Below, in pieces: positions 44,107 to 54,199 of a DNA stretch of 64,000 bases. Source of the stretch: Leptolyngbyaceae cyanobacterium T60_A2020_046 (GTDB lineage: Bacteria > Cyanobacteriota > Cyanobacteriia > Phormidesmidales > Phormidesmidaceae). A program made the position numbers and the translations under genes. The notes beneath the pieces were generated by a model that made no database searches, was not told the DNA's origin, and was given only the letters and a program-made list of their open reading frames with translations. Position 1 is the stretch's first letter. Every line of letters starts with the position of its first letter. The stretch lies in the NCBI GenBank assembly GCA_015272155.1, contig JACYME010000076.1:1-64000 (forward strand), in the 5' to 3' direction.

Positions 44107-44901
44107 ATGTTGAGTGGCCTATCTGGCTTTTCTGGCTCAAAACAGGGAGAGATGGGCGAGCGCATGTTGAATGCGGTTGCGACCCAGTCCATTCGCCATC
44201 TCTTTACCCAGTGCGGCGGGTTGGATATTGCAATCCGCTGCTCGCCACCTAGCAAGTTCTTGCAGGGCAGCATCGACAGTTTCAAGATGTATGGGCGCGA
44301 TTTGGTGATTCGGCGTCAGTTCCACACCGCTGAAATGTCCTTTGAAACCGATACCGTAGCCCTTGATTTGGGCGCAGTGTTGGGCGGTAAGATTCGTCTG
44401 AAGCAACCCACCCAAGCGATCGCCCATGTCGTACTCACTCAAGATGCAATTAATCAGGCTTTTGAGGCTGACTTGGTCAAGCCTCGCCTACAAAATCTGA
44501 TGAATCCTGAACTCACCCAACTGTCTGGGGGGGAGCCCGTCTCTTTTCGGGATGTGAACATTACCCTAGAGCCTGAGGGGCAGGTCAAGATTGCGGCAAC
44601 GACCGACCTTCCCAACCGCGCCAACGTGCCCCTACGGCTCATTGCCAAGCTCGAAATCCAAAAGCGGCGGCGGCTATGCTTTGCCGATCATCGCGTTGAC
44701 TTATCTGATGTGCCCGAAGATGTGCAGACCCTTTCGGGGTTGTTAAGCGAGGCACTGGTCGAAGTATTGAATGGCATGGTGGATCTAGATCGTTTTAATC
44801 TCGACGGCATTACGCTGCGCCTTAATCGTCTTGAAACCCAGGGCGAGCGGTTGATCTTTAGCGGCTATGCTCAAATTGATCACTTCCCGAATATGGTTTA
44901 G
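44107..44901 (+). CDS. DUF2993 (LmeA-like) protein
   Basis: A 264-residue protein of the DUF2993 family, which in actinobacteria includes the mannosyltransferase helper LmeA and is thought to bind phospholipids. Seen: ILNAVATQ-like start at residues 20-27, LDIAIRCSPPSKFLQGSIDSF, and the repetitive beta strands LTQDAINQAF.. VNITLEPEG. No signal peptide is obvious. It may continue the lipid theme of the two genes before it; the gap is 80 bases. ATG 44107 used, Met at residue 20 possible. Confidence 0.8.
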   Translation: MLSGLSGFSGSKQGEMGERMLNAVATQSIRHLFTQCGGLDIAIRCSPPSKFLQGSIDSFKMYGRDLVIRRQFHTAEMSFETDTVALDLGAVLGGKIRLKQPTQAIAHVVLTQDAINQAFEADLVKPRLQNLMNPELTQLSGGEPVSFRDVNITLEPEGQVKIAATTDLPNRANVPLRLIAKLEIQKRRRLCFADHRVDLSDVPEDVQTLSGLLSEALVEVLNGMVDLDRFNLDGITLRLNRLETQGERLIFSGYAQIDHFPNMV

Positions 44902-45004
44902 CAAGGATGACGAGGGCTTGCTTGGGCAGCAGGCAAAATCGTTGCGTTGGTCACAACTGCTCCTATGATGAACGGCGTAGTTGCAATCGCGGGGAGCAGT
45001 CACC

Positions 45005-45652
45005 ATGACAGGTCTTGGGGCAGGGGGCATTGTGATGGTGCCATTGTTAGTGCTGTCCCTAATTACCACGACGTTGATTTTTGAACGATTGTGGTTTTGG
45101 GGCCGGGTGTTGCGTCGTCAAACGGTGATCGTCAAAGCGGCCCTAGACTGCTATGAGCAAAATCCTCAAGCGGCCCTCGCCAAGCTTCAAACCGAGGCCG
45201 ATCTACCCGTCGCGCGGATCTTCCTTGCTGCCCTCACCTTACCGGAGGCGACGCCGGATGAATTTCGCCTTGCCCTCGAAAGCGCTGCCCAGTCGGAACT
45301 GCCGGGTCTCAAGCGGTTTTCGACGGTGTTTGATACGGTGGTGGGCATTGCGCCCCTGTTGGGCTTACTCGGCACGATTTTGGGCTTGATTCGGGCGCTA
45401 TCTTCTCTGCAACTGGGGGATGCGCTGGGCGATCGCGCGGTAGGCGTCACCGCAGGCATTGGAGAGGCCCTGATTTCAACAGCAGCCGGGCTTGTGCTGG
45501 CGATCGCAACCGTTTTCTTTGCCAATCTCTTTCAAGGACTCTATCGACGGCAGCGTGCTTTTTTGCAGGCCGCTGGTAGCCAACTGGAACTCCGCTATCG
45601 CCGACACTATCGTCAATTTATTCAGGCTCGGCGCGATCGTCTCCGTCCTTGA
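45005..45652 (+). CDS. MotA/TolQ/ExbB proton channel family protein
   Basis: A 215-residue protein with three membrane segments (about 8-28, 113-135, 155-175) and the ExbB/TolQ signature VGIAPLLGLLGTILGLI. In pairs with ExbD/TolR such proteins use proton flow to energise TonB or Tol. No exbD, tonB or tolR lies beside it. ATG 45005 has GGGGAG 8 bases upstream. Convergent with ugd; a shared hairpin lies between. Confidence 0.9.
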   Translation: MTGLGAGGIVMVPLLVLSLITTTLIFERLWFWGRVLRRQTVIVKAALDCYEQNPQAALAKLQTEADLPVARIFLAALTLPEATPDEFRLALESAAQSELPGLKRFSTVFDTVVGIAPLLGLLGTILGLIRALSSLQLGDALGDRAVGVTAGIGEALISTAAGLVLAIATVFFANLFQGLYRRQRAFLQAAGSQLELRYRRHYRQFIQARRDRLRP

Positions 45653-45661
45653 CACAGCTAA

Positions 45662-45719
45662 AACAACAATGGCGACGGTCACGTTCATCAACGCACACTG
45701 TCGCCATTCTTGTTGTTTT
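45662..45719. terminator. Shared hairpin between exbB-like gene and ugd
   Basis: Arms AACAAC+AATGGCGAC (45662-45676) and GTCGCCATT+GTTGTT (45700-45717), with a 3-base bulge and a 23-base loop, followed by TTTT on the plus strand and by TTTTAG on the minus strand. Well placed as a two-way terminator of convergent genes. Confidence 0.55.
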
Positions 45720-45800
45720 CCTAGAGATATGGCGATCGCCCACTGCCCACAAACCTCAACAGAGATTTCCAACCGTGGTCAATTGCCAGCACCGCAATCC

Positions 45801-47186
45801 CTAGCGGCCAATCCCTAAGTACCGGAAGCCCAGTGCCTCCATTTCCGCCTCATCCAAGAAGTTGCGCCCGTCAATCAAAACAGGCGTATGCATGGTTTTC
45901 GCCATCTTGGCGTAGTCCAGAGACTTGAACTGTTTCCAATCCGTCACCAGCACCAGCGCATCACACCCGTCTGCCAGAAGCTCGGGATCTGTTTCAACAA
46001 TGACGCCAGTCAACCCATCCCGCAAACCACTTTGGGAAACGATGGGATCATAGGCTTTCACCTTTGCCCCCAAGCGGTTGAGCTGCTCAATAAGCGTCAG
46101 CGCTGGTGCGTCGCGCATGTCATCCGTATCCGGCTTAAAGGTCAACCCCAGCAGACCAATGGTTTTCCCTTTCAAAATCTTCAGTTCTTGCTGGAGCTTT
46201 TCAAGGGCAATCAGGCGCTGTCGCTGGTTGACACTCACGGTTGCCTTCAGCAACTCGGCTTCGTAGCCATAGTCGTCTGCGGTGTGAATCAACGCCAGCA
46301 CATCTTTCGGGAAACAAGATCCGCCCCAACCAATGCCAGCTTGCAGAAACTTTTTCCCAATGCGGGAATCAAGGCCGATACCCTGGGCAACTTGGGTCAC
46401 ATCTGCCCCGACGCGATCGCAAATATTCGCGACTTCGTTGATAAAGCTAATCTTGGTCGCCAAAAATGCGTTCGAGGCATATTTCACCATTTCCGCAGAG
46501 CTGAGGTCAGTCACCAAAACAGGCACCTCAGGCAAGCTGGCATCTTCAGCAAACTTCCGCTGCACAATGGGCGCGTAGAGTTCTTCCATCATCGCGATCG
46601 CCTTGGGGCTATTGCTGCCCAATACAATGCGATCGGGATTAAAGGTGTCATACACTGCAGACCCCTCGCGCAAAAACTCAGGGTTGCTCACCACATCAAA
46701 CTGCGCTTCAATCTCGTCAGACTCAACGGGAGGGCCGCCCGCCCCCACCAAAGATTTCTTACGCTCGGCAATGCCATCCATCACAATCATGCGAACCCAA
46801 TCCCCAGACCCAATGGGCACCGTTGATTTATTCACAATGACCTTATAGCCCCCGTTGAGGTGGGCCCCAATTCCCCGAGCTACCGCCTCGACATAGCGCG
46901 TATCACTTTCCCCAGTGGGCAGTGGCGGCGTGCCCACTGCAATGAACAAAATCTCACCGTGACCCACCCCCATTGCGAGATCGGTGGTGAAATTGAGTCG
47001 GCCTGCTTCCATCGACGATTTCATCAGTTCAGAAAGGCCTGGCTCGTAAATCGGAGACTGACCCGCTGTCATCAGCTTGACTTTCTCTGCATTGTTATCA
47101 ACACAGATGACATCGTGGCCTGCATGGGAGAGGCAGACCCCCGTCACCAAGCCAACGTATCCCGTTCCAATCACACAAACACGCAT
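45801..47186 (-). CDS. ugd: UDP-glucose 6-dehydrogenase
   Basis: Two-step NAD-dependent oxidation of UDP-glucose to UDP-glucuronate. 461 residues. NAD site VIGTGYVG (5-12), catalytic Cys291 in GWGGSCFPKD, and the C-terminal UDP-binding domain (LGLTFKPDTDDMRDAPAL). Supplies the substrate for the decarboxylase encoded next upstream (uxs). Feeds exopolysaccharide or cell-wall sugars. Confidence 0.95.
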   Translation of the reverse strand: MRVCVIGTGYVGLVTGVCLSHAGHDVICVDNNAEKVKLMTAGQSPIYEPGLSELMKSSMEAGRLNFTTDLAMGVGHGEILFIAVGTPPLPTGESDTRYVEAVARGIGAHLNGGYKVIVNKSTVPIGSGDWVRMIVMDGIAERKKSLVGAGGPPVESDEIEAQFDVVSNPEFLREGSAVYDTFNPDRIVLGSNSPKAIAMMEELYAPIVQRKFAEDASLPEVPVLVTDLSSAEMVKYASNAFLATKISFINEVANICDRVGADVTQVAQGIGLDSRIGKKFLQAGIGWGGSCFPKDVLALIHTADDYGYEAELLKATVSVNQRQRLIALEKLQQELKILKGKTIGLLGLTFKPDTDDMRDAPALTLIEQLNRLGAKVKAYDPIVSQSGLRDGLTGVIVETDPELLADGCDALVLVTDWKQFKSLDYAKMAKTMHTPVLIDGRNFLDEAEMEALGFRYLGIGR

Positions 47187-47368
47187 AGGGTTTAAGTCCT
47201 CATCGCACTAAGGTGAGCTAATCAAAGCAAGCCCCTATCTCAGGATTCTTCCTAGACAGGGCTTAGAATTCCCAGGGGCACCGGGCGGCACGATGCCCAA
47301 CTGGAAGACCGCAAGGGGAAGGGGCTGCCGCAACTCCCGCCTCCGTTCCCCAGAGAGAGACGGTTCAC

Positions 47369-48322
47369 CTAGGCCTTTGCCAACTCAGGCACGCTGCCTT
47401 CGACTCGTGCCCGGAAGTCCTCAATGGTTTTTTGCAAACCGAGTTCTAGGGGCACAGTCGGCTCCCAACCCAAAGCGGTTTGGGCTCGGGTGATGTTGGG
47501 CTTGCGGCGTTTGGGATCATCCTGGGGCAGGGGCTCAAACTGAACCTCGGTATCTGGGTTCACCATGGATTGAACGGTTTGCGCTAGCTGGAGAATGGTG
47601 TACTCGTCAGGATTGCCTAGGTTAATGGGGCCAACTGTATCCCCATTCATGAGGCGAATCAATCCCTCCACAAGGTCTGACACGTAACAAAAACTTCGAG
47701 TCTGTGAGCCATCCCCATAGACTGTGAGCGGGGTTCCCTTGAGGGCTTGCACCACAAAGTTACTCACGACTCGGCCATCGTTTTCTAACATGCGAGGGCC
47801 GTAGGTGTTAAAGATGCGTGCCACGCGAATATCGACGCCGTTTTGCCGGTGATAGTCAAAGGCGAGAGTTTCTGCCACCCGTTTGCCTTCGTCGTAGCAA
47901 CTGCGAATCCCGATGGGGTTCACGTTGCCTCGATAATCTTCGGACTGGGGATGTACTTCGGGATCGCCATAGACTTCGGAGGTAGACGCTAGCAGAAAGC
48001 GTGCTTTAACCCGTTTTGCCAAGCCCAACATATGGAGCGTACCCATCACGTTGGTTTTGATGGTTTTTACGGGGTTGTATTGATAGTGAACGGGGGAAGC
48101 CGGACAGGCGAGGTGGTAGATCTGGTCAACTTCTAGGCGAATGGGTTCGGTAATGTCATGGCGAATCAACTCGAAGTTAGGGTTGCCAAACCAGTGTTGA
48201 ATATTGCGCTTGTGACCCGTGAAGAAGTTATCGAGACAAAGCACGTCATGACCGCTTTCCATCAAACGGTCGATGAGGTGTGAGCCAATAAAACCGGCAC
48301 CGCCAGTGACTAGAATTCGCAT
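47369..48322 (-). CDS. UDP-glucuronate decarboxylase (UDP-xylose synthase)
   Basis: A 317-residue extended SDR enzyme. NAD site TGGAGFIG (6-13), Ser/Thr of STSEVYGDP (113-121) and the Y143-x3-K147 pair in SCYDEGKR. The stretch [12 protein letters not shown] and RHDITEP are marks of UXS rather than of epimerases. It makes UDP-xylose from UDP-glucuronate. Same strand as ugd and 182 bases upstream of it. Confidence 0.93.
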   Translation of the reverse strand: MRILVTGGAGFIGSHLIDRLMESGHDVLCLDNFFTGHKRNIQHWFGNPNFELIRHDITEPIRLEVDQIYHLACPASPVHYQYNPVKTIKTNVMGTLHMLGLAKRVKARFLLASTSEVYGDPEVHPQSEDYRGNVNPIGIRSCYDEGKRVAETLAFDYHRQNGVDIRVARIFNTYGPRMLENDGRVVSNFVVQALKGTPLTVYGDGSQTRSFCYVSDLVEGLIRLMNGDTVGPINLGNPDEYTILQLAQTVQSMVNPDTEVQFEPLPQDDPKRRKPNITRAQTALGWEPTVPLELGLQKTIEDFRARVEGSVPELAKA

Positions 48323-48898
48323 ACGGCTGACAATCTAAAGGGCATTAAAGGGCATTAAATTGAGGGTTCCCAAGTCCGCAAGAAACCTTCACTTTGGAGG
48401 CTTAGGGTGGGCGATCGCGCTGCGCAACAGGCCAATTTCAGGGGAATTTGGGGATAACCTCAGTTCAGGACAGCGGTTTTCACCATGAATGACGTTTTCC
48501 TAGCCAAATCCTCCACTGGAATGGGGGGATTGTCAGGACAAAACATCACCGGGTGTTCGCGGTCACCGCGATGTGCTTTGGCTTGGGTTGACTCTACCAA
48601 CCGAGCTTGAGCCGCTTCAGGCAGCGACAGCACAGTTCACTAAAACTTCAACCTTACCTAAAGGAATACCCAATTTATGCGGTTGCGTATCAAGCGGCGA
48701 GGCGTTTGGGCACTCTGGGCAGTCTCGGAGAAAGGACTGTTGTGTCGTGGGTGAGTTGTGGTGGGAGCGTGACGGCGCGATCGCGCTCAATCTGGCCGTA
48801 GAAAATTTAGTTCGCTAGACAAAAACCTAATGAACGAGATCCACAATACCTACAGGCGGCTGGACGAAGGTATCCCCAACCACCTGGTAGCCAGTACG
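48323..48898. other. Intergenic between uxs and lepA
   Basis: Contains a 10-bp tandem repeat (TAAAGGGCAT, 48336-48359) just before uxs. Plus-strand frames here have no recognisable product; one short piece (YPIYAVAYQAARRLGTLG) looks vaguely helical but matches nothing known to me. Confidence 0.4.
48336..48359. repeat. 10-bp tandem repeat before uxs
   Basis: TAAAGGGCAT twice (48336-48345, 48346-48355) plus a partial TAAA, 14 bases upstream of the uxs start. On the minus strand it lies in the leader. Confidence 0.6.
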
Positions 48899-50704
48899 TC
48901 ATGTCAGCTTCAAAACGGCCATAAACGCTTCCTGAGGCACATCCACCGTCCCGATCGCCTTCAAGCGCTTCTTCCCCTTCGCCTGCTTTTGCAACAGCTT
49001 TTTTTTGCGGGAAATGTCGCCGCCGTAGCACTTAGAGAGCACATCCTTGCGTAGGGCGGGAATGCTTTCGCTGGCGACGATGCGAGACCCGATCGCCGCC
49101 TGGAGGGGAATTTTGAACTGGTGGCGGGGTATCAGTTCTTTCAACTTTTCGACCAGTGCCTTGCCGACATAGTATGCCTTGTCGCGATGGACGATGGTCG
49201 CAAGGGGATCGGCGGGATCGCCGTTAATCAAGATATCTAGACGCACCAGGGGGTTTTCGCGATAGCCGATGAGGTGATATTCCATGCTGGCATAGCCCCG
49301 CGATCGCGATTTGAGCTGATCAAAAAAGTCAGTCACGACTTCCGCCAGCGGCAGTTCGTACACCAGAGACGTACGCCCCTGAGCCAGGTACTTCATGTCC
49401 TTGAAGTCGCCTCGGCGGCTCTGACACAGTTCCATCAGCGCACCGACGAACTCCTCGGGCGTAATCATCTCGACCCGCACGTAGGGCTCTTCAATCTTTA
49501 TCCGCTCTTGGGGGTCGGGCAGGGTGCTGGGGTTGTCGATATCGACGGTTGAGCCATCGAGCAGCGTCACTCTGTAGATTACCGACGGAGCTGTGGTGAT
49601 CAAATCGAGGTTGTATTCGCGCTCTAGCCGCTCTTGCACAATTTCCATATGCAGGAGGCCGAGGAACCCACACCGGAAGCCAAAGCCCATTGCGCTGGAG
49701 GTTTCTGGCTCGTACTGGAGGGCTGCATCGCTGAGCCGAAGCTTTTCCAGGGCTTCGCGCAGATCCTCAAACTGGTCAGAATCGGTTGGAAAGAGGCCGC
49801 AAAATACCATGGGCTTGGCTTCGACGTAGCCAGGGAGCGGTTGTGTTGCGGCCTGTTTGACCAGGGTAATGGTGTCTCCAACTCGGGCGTCTTCAACGGC
49901 TTTGATGGCGGCAGCAAAGTAGCCGACTTCGCCCGCATGGAGTTCATCAACCTGTACCTGGGTCGGCGATAGCACGCCCAGTTCATCGATGTCGTATTCC
50001 TTTTTGGAGGCCATGAGGCGGACGCGATCGCCCTTCTTCAAGGTGCCATCCATCACGCGGAAATAGACAATCACCCCCCGATAGGGATCGTAATAGCTAT
50101 CGAAGATGAGGGCGCGGAGGGGCTCTTCGACCGTATCTTGAGGCGGTGGCACGAGGTAAACGATCGATTCGAGAATTTCGTCGATGCCTTTGCCTTCTTT
50201 CGCGGAGGCAAGGATTGCACCACTGCAATCGAGGCCGATGATGTCTTCGATTTCTTGTTTAATGCGATCGGGATCAGCACCGGGCAGGTCGATTTTGTTG
50301 AGCACAGGAATGACCTCTAGGTCATGCTCTAGGGCGAGATAGACGTTGGCAAGGGTCTGCGCCTCAACGCCTTGGGAGGCATCAACAACCAGCAACGCCC
50401 CTTCGCATGCGGCCAGCGATCGCGATACTTCGTAGGCAAAGTCAACGTGCCCCGGTGTGTCAATGAGGTTGAGGACGTAGCCTTTCCCGTCTTGGGCGGT
50501 GTAGTTCATGCGGGCGGCTTGCAGCTTGATGGTGATGCCCCGTTCCCGTTCCAGATCCATGGTGTCTAGGAACTGATCTTTCATTTCGCGATCGCTGACG
50601 GTGCCCGTCTTTTGCAACAAGCGATCGGCCAGGGTAGATTTACCGTGGTCAATGTGAGCAATGATGCAAAAGTTGCGAATCCTGGAAACAGGGACATCGG
50701 TCAT
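48899..50704 (-). CDS. lepA: Elongation factor 4
   Basis: Ribosomal back-translocase GTPase, 601 residues. G1 AHIDHGKST (16-24), G2/G3 with DTPGHVDF, G4 NKIDLPGAD, and a C-terminal domain unique to LepA ending [20 protein letters not shown]. Highly conserved and single-copy. Stands alone on the minus strand, diverging from the histidine kinase. Confidence 0.97.
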   Translation of the reverse strand: MTDVPVSRIRNFCIIAHIDHGKSTLADRLLQKTGTVSDREMKDQFLDTMDLERERGITIKLQAARMNYTAQDGKGYVLNLIDTPGHVDFAYEVSRSLAACEGALLVVDASQGVEAQTLANVYLALEHDLEVIPVLNKIDLPGADPDRIKQEIEDIIGLDCSGAILASAKEGKGIDEILESIVYLVPPPQDTVEEPLRALIFDSYYDPYRGVIVYFRVMDGTLKKGDRVRLMASKKEYDIDELGVLSPTQVQVDELHAGEVGYFAAAIKAVEDARVGDTITLVKQAATQPLPGYVEAKPMVFCGLFPTDSDQFEDLREALEKLRLSDAALQYEPETSSAMGFGFRCGFLGLLHMEIVQERLEREYNLDLITTAPSVIYRVTLLDGSTVDIDNPSTLPDPQERIKIEEPYVRVEMITPEEFVGALMELCQSRRGDFKDMKYLAQGRTSLVYELPLAEVVTDFFDQLKSRSRGYASMEYHLIGYRENPLVRLDILINGDPADPLATIVHRDKAYYVGKALVEKLKELIPRHQFKIPLQAAIGSRIVASESIPALRKDVLSKCYGGDISRKKKLLQKQAKGKKRLKAIGTVDVPQEAFMAVLKLT

Positions 50705-51311
50705 AGCGCAAGCAAAACCCGTAATAAAGTCTGTTACCTAATTTTAATGGGTTTTAATCCGAAGTCTTGGCAATTGCAGTTTGCCTGGGGAGAGATCGGC
50801 TGAGTCGAATTTCAAGCGTTCGATTTCTGGCGCTAAGACCCTGCCATGCGAGCGGTTCACCGATGCTGAACCGTATCCTCACAGGCTGCTCGGTGATCTG
50901 GGAGTTGGCGTACCCACGCTGGAAGTTCTTGGGAGGATAAGGAGATAGAACTGCTTCGCTGCGGGCATAAAGTCAAGGGTGGAATGCGATACCGTTTTAT
51001 CGAACGACTGCGCCAACCGGGTGTCCAGAGGCCGACTCCTTGGATGGCTCAACCGCCGCTAAACTTTGGGGTAAATCGCTAGAAACCGTGATTCTGAAAA
51101 TGAGCGGGGTATTCTGGGCTTGACTTAGATCCTTCGGATTAGGATAAAAGCACTGTCGTGGGGCGAGAAGCGCCTGGCCTAATCTGGCTCAATCCTGAAC
51201 TTCGGAAAATGCCAAGTCGGGCAACATCCGTGCCACAAAATGGGCCTGGGCGTTGAGGGGGTTGACTATTTCTGGGCACTTTCCATACATTGCGCCACAG
51301 CAGGTTTAGTA
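50705..51311. other. Divergent intergenic region lepA / histidine kinase
   Basis: About 600 bases with no recognisable gene. Short minus- and plus-strand frames are read-through. It holds the two outward promoters, which I cannot locate securely. Confidence 0.4.
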
Positions 51312-53087
51312 ATGACTTCCTCTGCTTCTTTGCCATTGTCTTCGCGATCGCCGTTGCTTCCTATGCTCAGACAAGACCTCAGCACAACCGAAAGATCCAG
51401 CGCTTCTCCGCTGAGTCAATCCCCAGTGCTGTTTCAGCTGGATGCCGACGGTCAGATCTTGAGTTTGGGCTGGCCGGGGGCCTCGCACTATGGCCTCAGC
51501 CTCAATGAGTGGGTGGGGCAGGCTTTCGCTGGGTTGATTCCTGAGGAGCATCCAGCTCGGGCGGCGATCGCGGCACTTCAGGAAACCCACTACAGTACCC
51601 CTACAGAAGTATCCCGATGTGAACTTGAGATCGCACCATGTCGGCTGCGGGGGCGGTTGCAGATACAGCCCACTGTCAGCCCATTAGGAGCGGGGTTTTT
51701 CGGGACATTTTGGGTAGATGACGTGACGGATTGCCTTGGGCAGCGGGGTAGACAACCTGCTCAGGTGCGCAGCCGTCAGCTCACGCAAATCACCTGGAAC
51801 ATTCGCCGTACCCTCAACCTCGATACTATCTGGCAGCAAACTGTGGATGGCTTGGGCAGTCTGTTTGTGAGCGATCGCGGCCTCATCTGTCCATATACGC
51901 CAGGGGACACCACCATTCAGGTCGTGGCGGAATATTGCCCCCCGGATTGTGAAAGTCTACTCGGGCATGAATTTGTCCTCACAGAACACGGCTGCCTTCG
52001 GGAAGCCCTGGCCTTACCCCAAGCCGTGGTGACATTGTGTGCACCTGGAGACCAAGCTAGCGATCGCATTGCAATGCTTGCAGTGGCAACGCGCTACAAA
52101 GACACCCCCAACGGCATGATTATCATGCAGTCGCCCACGGATGCGCCGTGGGATGATCTAGACCTGGATCTCGTGCGGGAACTGGCTGATCAGGTTGGAA
52201 CCGCGATCGCCCACGCCACCCTTTTCAACGAAGGGCAAGCCCTGGCAAACGAGTTACAGGCCGCCAACCAGCGTCTGCGCGACAAACACCAAGAACTCGA
52301 AGAAGCTCGCCAGCAGGCCGAAGAAGCCTCCCGCCTCAAGAGCGAATTCCTGGCCAATACCTCCCACGAGTTGCGCACCCCTCTCAATGGCATGATCGGG
52401 TTCCTCAAGCTCATCCTGGATGGCATGGCCGACGATCCTGAGGAGCAGCAAGAGTTTTTGCATGAGGCGCACAAATCTGCCATTCATCTGCTGAACCTAA
52501 TCAATGATGTGCTCGACATCGCCAAAATTGAAGCGGGCAAAATGCAAATCGACATGGGGCCGGTCAAGCTCCATGAGTTGTTTCAGGATGTGGAAAATTT
52601 CACCCGCCCTCAGGCAGAGCAAAAGGGCCTGGAATTCTTTATGGAACTGCCGCCGACGCGAGACGACATCATTGTCAATGGCAACTACCAGCGACTGTTG
52701 CAAGTCATCCTCAACCTGACGGGCAATGCCATTAAGTTCACCCATGAGGGGAGTGTGACGATTCGCGCAGAAATCAAATCTCAGAAGACCCGCTTTCAGG
52801 ATCAAGACTGGCCGGGGGTTGTCAAAGTCAGCGTCATCGATACGGGGATCGGCGTTTCTCTGGAAAAGCAGGATCGCCTCTTTCAAACCTTTAGCCAGGT
52901 GGATGGCGAGCGCACCCGGCAATATGGCGGCACGGGGCTGGGGCTGGCGATTTCCCAACGCTTGGTTGAAGCGATGGGCGGAGTTGTGCAGTTTATCAGT
53001 CTCGGCGAAGGGCTGGGGTCTACTGTGACCTTTACCGTCATGCTGTATCAAGAACCGGTGATGACGACGAAGGAAGTCCTCGTATAA
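51312..53087 (+). CDS. Sensor histidine kinase (PAS-GAF-HisKA-HATPase)
   Basis: About 591 residues, soluble, no membrane segment. A PAS-like domain (about 40-100, FQLDADGQILSLGWPG), a GAF domain (about 155-320), a coiled coil, then HisKA with phospho-acceptor His352 (NTSHELRTPLNG) and HATPase_c with N-box LNLTGNAIKF, DTGIGV and GGTGLGLAIS. No receiver domain and no response regulator beside it, so its partner is elsewhere. The GAF domain lacks the Cys-His pair expected of a bilin-binding phytochrome. ATG 51312 or 51363 as start. Confidence 0.9.
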   Translation: MTSSASLPLSSRSPLLPMLRQDLSTTERSSASPLSQSPVLFQLDADGQILSLGWPGASHYGLSLNEWVGQAFAGLIPEEHPARAAIAALQETHYSTPTEVSRCELEIAPCRLRGRLQIQPTVSPLGAGFFGTFWVDDVTDCLGQRGRQPAQVRSRQLTQITWNIRRTLNLDTIWQQTVDGLGSLFVSDRGLICPYTPGDTTIQVVAEYCPPDCESLLGHEFVLTEHGCLREALALPQAVVTLCAPGDQASDRIAMLAVATRYKDTPNGMIIMQSPTDAPWDDLDLDLVRELADQVGTAIAHATLFNEGQALANELQAANQRLRDKHQELEEARQQAEEASRLKSEFLANTSHELRTPLNGMIGFLKLILDGMADDPEEQQEFLHEAHKSAIHLLNLINDVLDIAKIEAGKMQIDMGPVKLHELFQDVENFTRPQAEQKGLEFFMELPPTRDDIIVNGNYQRLLQVILNLTGNAIKFTHEGSVTIRAEIKSQKTRFQDQDWPGVVKVSVIDTGIGVSLEKQDRLFQTFSQVDGERTRQYGGTGLGLAISQRLVEAMGGVVQFISLGEGLGSTVTFTVMLYQEPVMTTKEVLV

Positions 53088-53114
53088 GGGGGCCTTCCTG
53101 CCCAGAACATCAGG

Positions 53115-53951
53115 TTAGAGAAAGCTAGGCCGCGCGGCTTGGTTTTCGGCGAGGGTGTGTTCGATCGCAGCCCAATCTTTTTCTTGTAACTGATGGATGA
53201 GGTGATCCAGTTCTTCGCGATAGGTTTGTAGCGATCGCAGCACCTCGGCCTGGTTATAGCGGGCCATCATCATCCCCAGCTCGGGGTTGCCGCCCCCCAC
53301 TCGGCTCGTATCGCGAAAGCCAGAGCTCGCGAACTGTTGCGCGAGATAACGAACTTGCTCATCTGGTTCGTGCAGACAGGCTTGAATGAGGCTGCTGCTG
53401 ACCATCACCGGTAGGTGAGAAATCCACGCTACGGCGCGATCGTGAACGGTGGGATCGCAGGTAAACACCCGTGCGCCAAGGTCAGTTGCTAGGGTCTGCA
53501 CCGTTTCCACCGCATCCGCAGGGGTTTGGGGCAAAGGCGTGATGACATAGGCGCGATCGCGGAACAAATGTGCTTCCGCAGCGGCAAGCCCCACCTCAGT
53601 CTTGCCGGCCATCGGGTGGCCCCCCACAAACCTCGGCCAATGCTGACTCGCCGCCGCCGCGATCGCCCCCTTCACCGACCCCACATCGGTGATCACTGCG
53701 TCTGCGGCTAAGTGTGGAGCGATTTCCTTCACGGTGGGTTCAATCATCGCGATCGGGGTACAAACCATGACCACCTCGACTGTATTTAGGCTTGCCAGAG
53801 TAGTGGTGGCTTGGTCAACTGCCCCCGCCGCGATCGCCTGGGTACAGGTTTCTAACCGACGGGCTACCCCAAAAACCTGATGCCCCAATCGTCGAAAGTC
53901 GAGCCCCAACGATCCGCCAATCAAGCCCAACCCGACAATACCAATCTTCAT
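53115..53951 (-). CDS. tyrA: Prephenate/arogenate dehydrogenase
   Basis: Oxidative decarboxylation in tyrosine synthesis; in cyanobacteria usually arogenate-specific with NADP. 278 residues. N-terminal Rossmann GLGLIGGSL (7-15), VGGHPMAG, and the helical dimer domain with ISHLPVMVSS. Convergent with the histidine kinase, 27-base gap. No fused chorismate mutase or ACT domain. Confidence 0.93.
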   Translation of the reverse strand: MKIGIVGLGLIGGSLGLDFRRLGHQVFGVARRLETCTQAIAAGAVDQATTTLASLNTVEVVMVCTPIAMIEPTVKEIAPHLAADAVITDVGSVKGAIAAAASQHWPRFVGGHPMAGKTEVGLAAAEAHLFRDRAYVITPLPQTPADAVETVQTLATDLGARVFTCDPTVHDRAVAWISHLPVMVSSSLIQACLHEPDEQVRYLAQQFASSGFRDTSRVGGGNPELGMMMARYNQAEVLRSLQTYREELDHLIHQLQEKDWAAIEHTLAENQAARPSFL

Positions 53952-54199
53952 AAAATATCTCGTTTAAAAATTAATGAGGAAAAGCGTTGTACTACCGCGT
54001 TCAACACATTGATCAATGGGTTTGGATGCCCGAGCTGCGATATTTAAGGATACGATGCAGACGCCCAGGCAACGTCAGTTACGACATTTTATGAATCGGG
54101 CAGTTTAAGCATGGGGTGAGCAGTGTTTCGGAGATCGTTGCACCAACGCCCCATCTGTGAATACCCCGATTGATCCCACGTGCATCCCACCTAGGTTTC

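Noticed and set aside
45888-46826. 312-codon open frame opposite ugd
   Set aside because: Antisense shadow of a strongly conserved gene; Arg/His/Gln-rich with no recognisable domain.
48573-48818. 81-codon frame between uxs and lepA
   Set aside because: No ribosome site, no family resemblance, and composition like the surrounding non-coding DNA.
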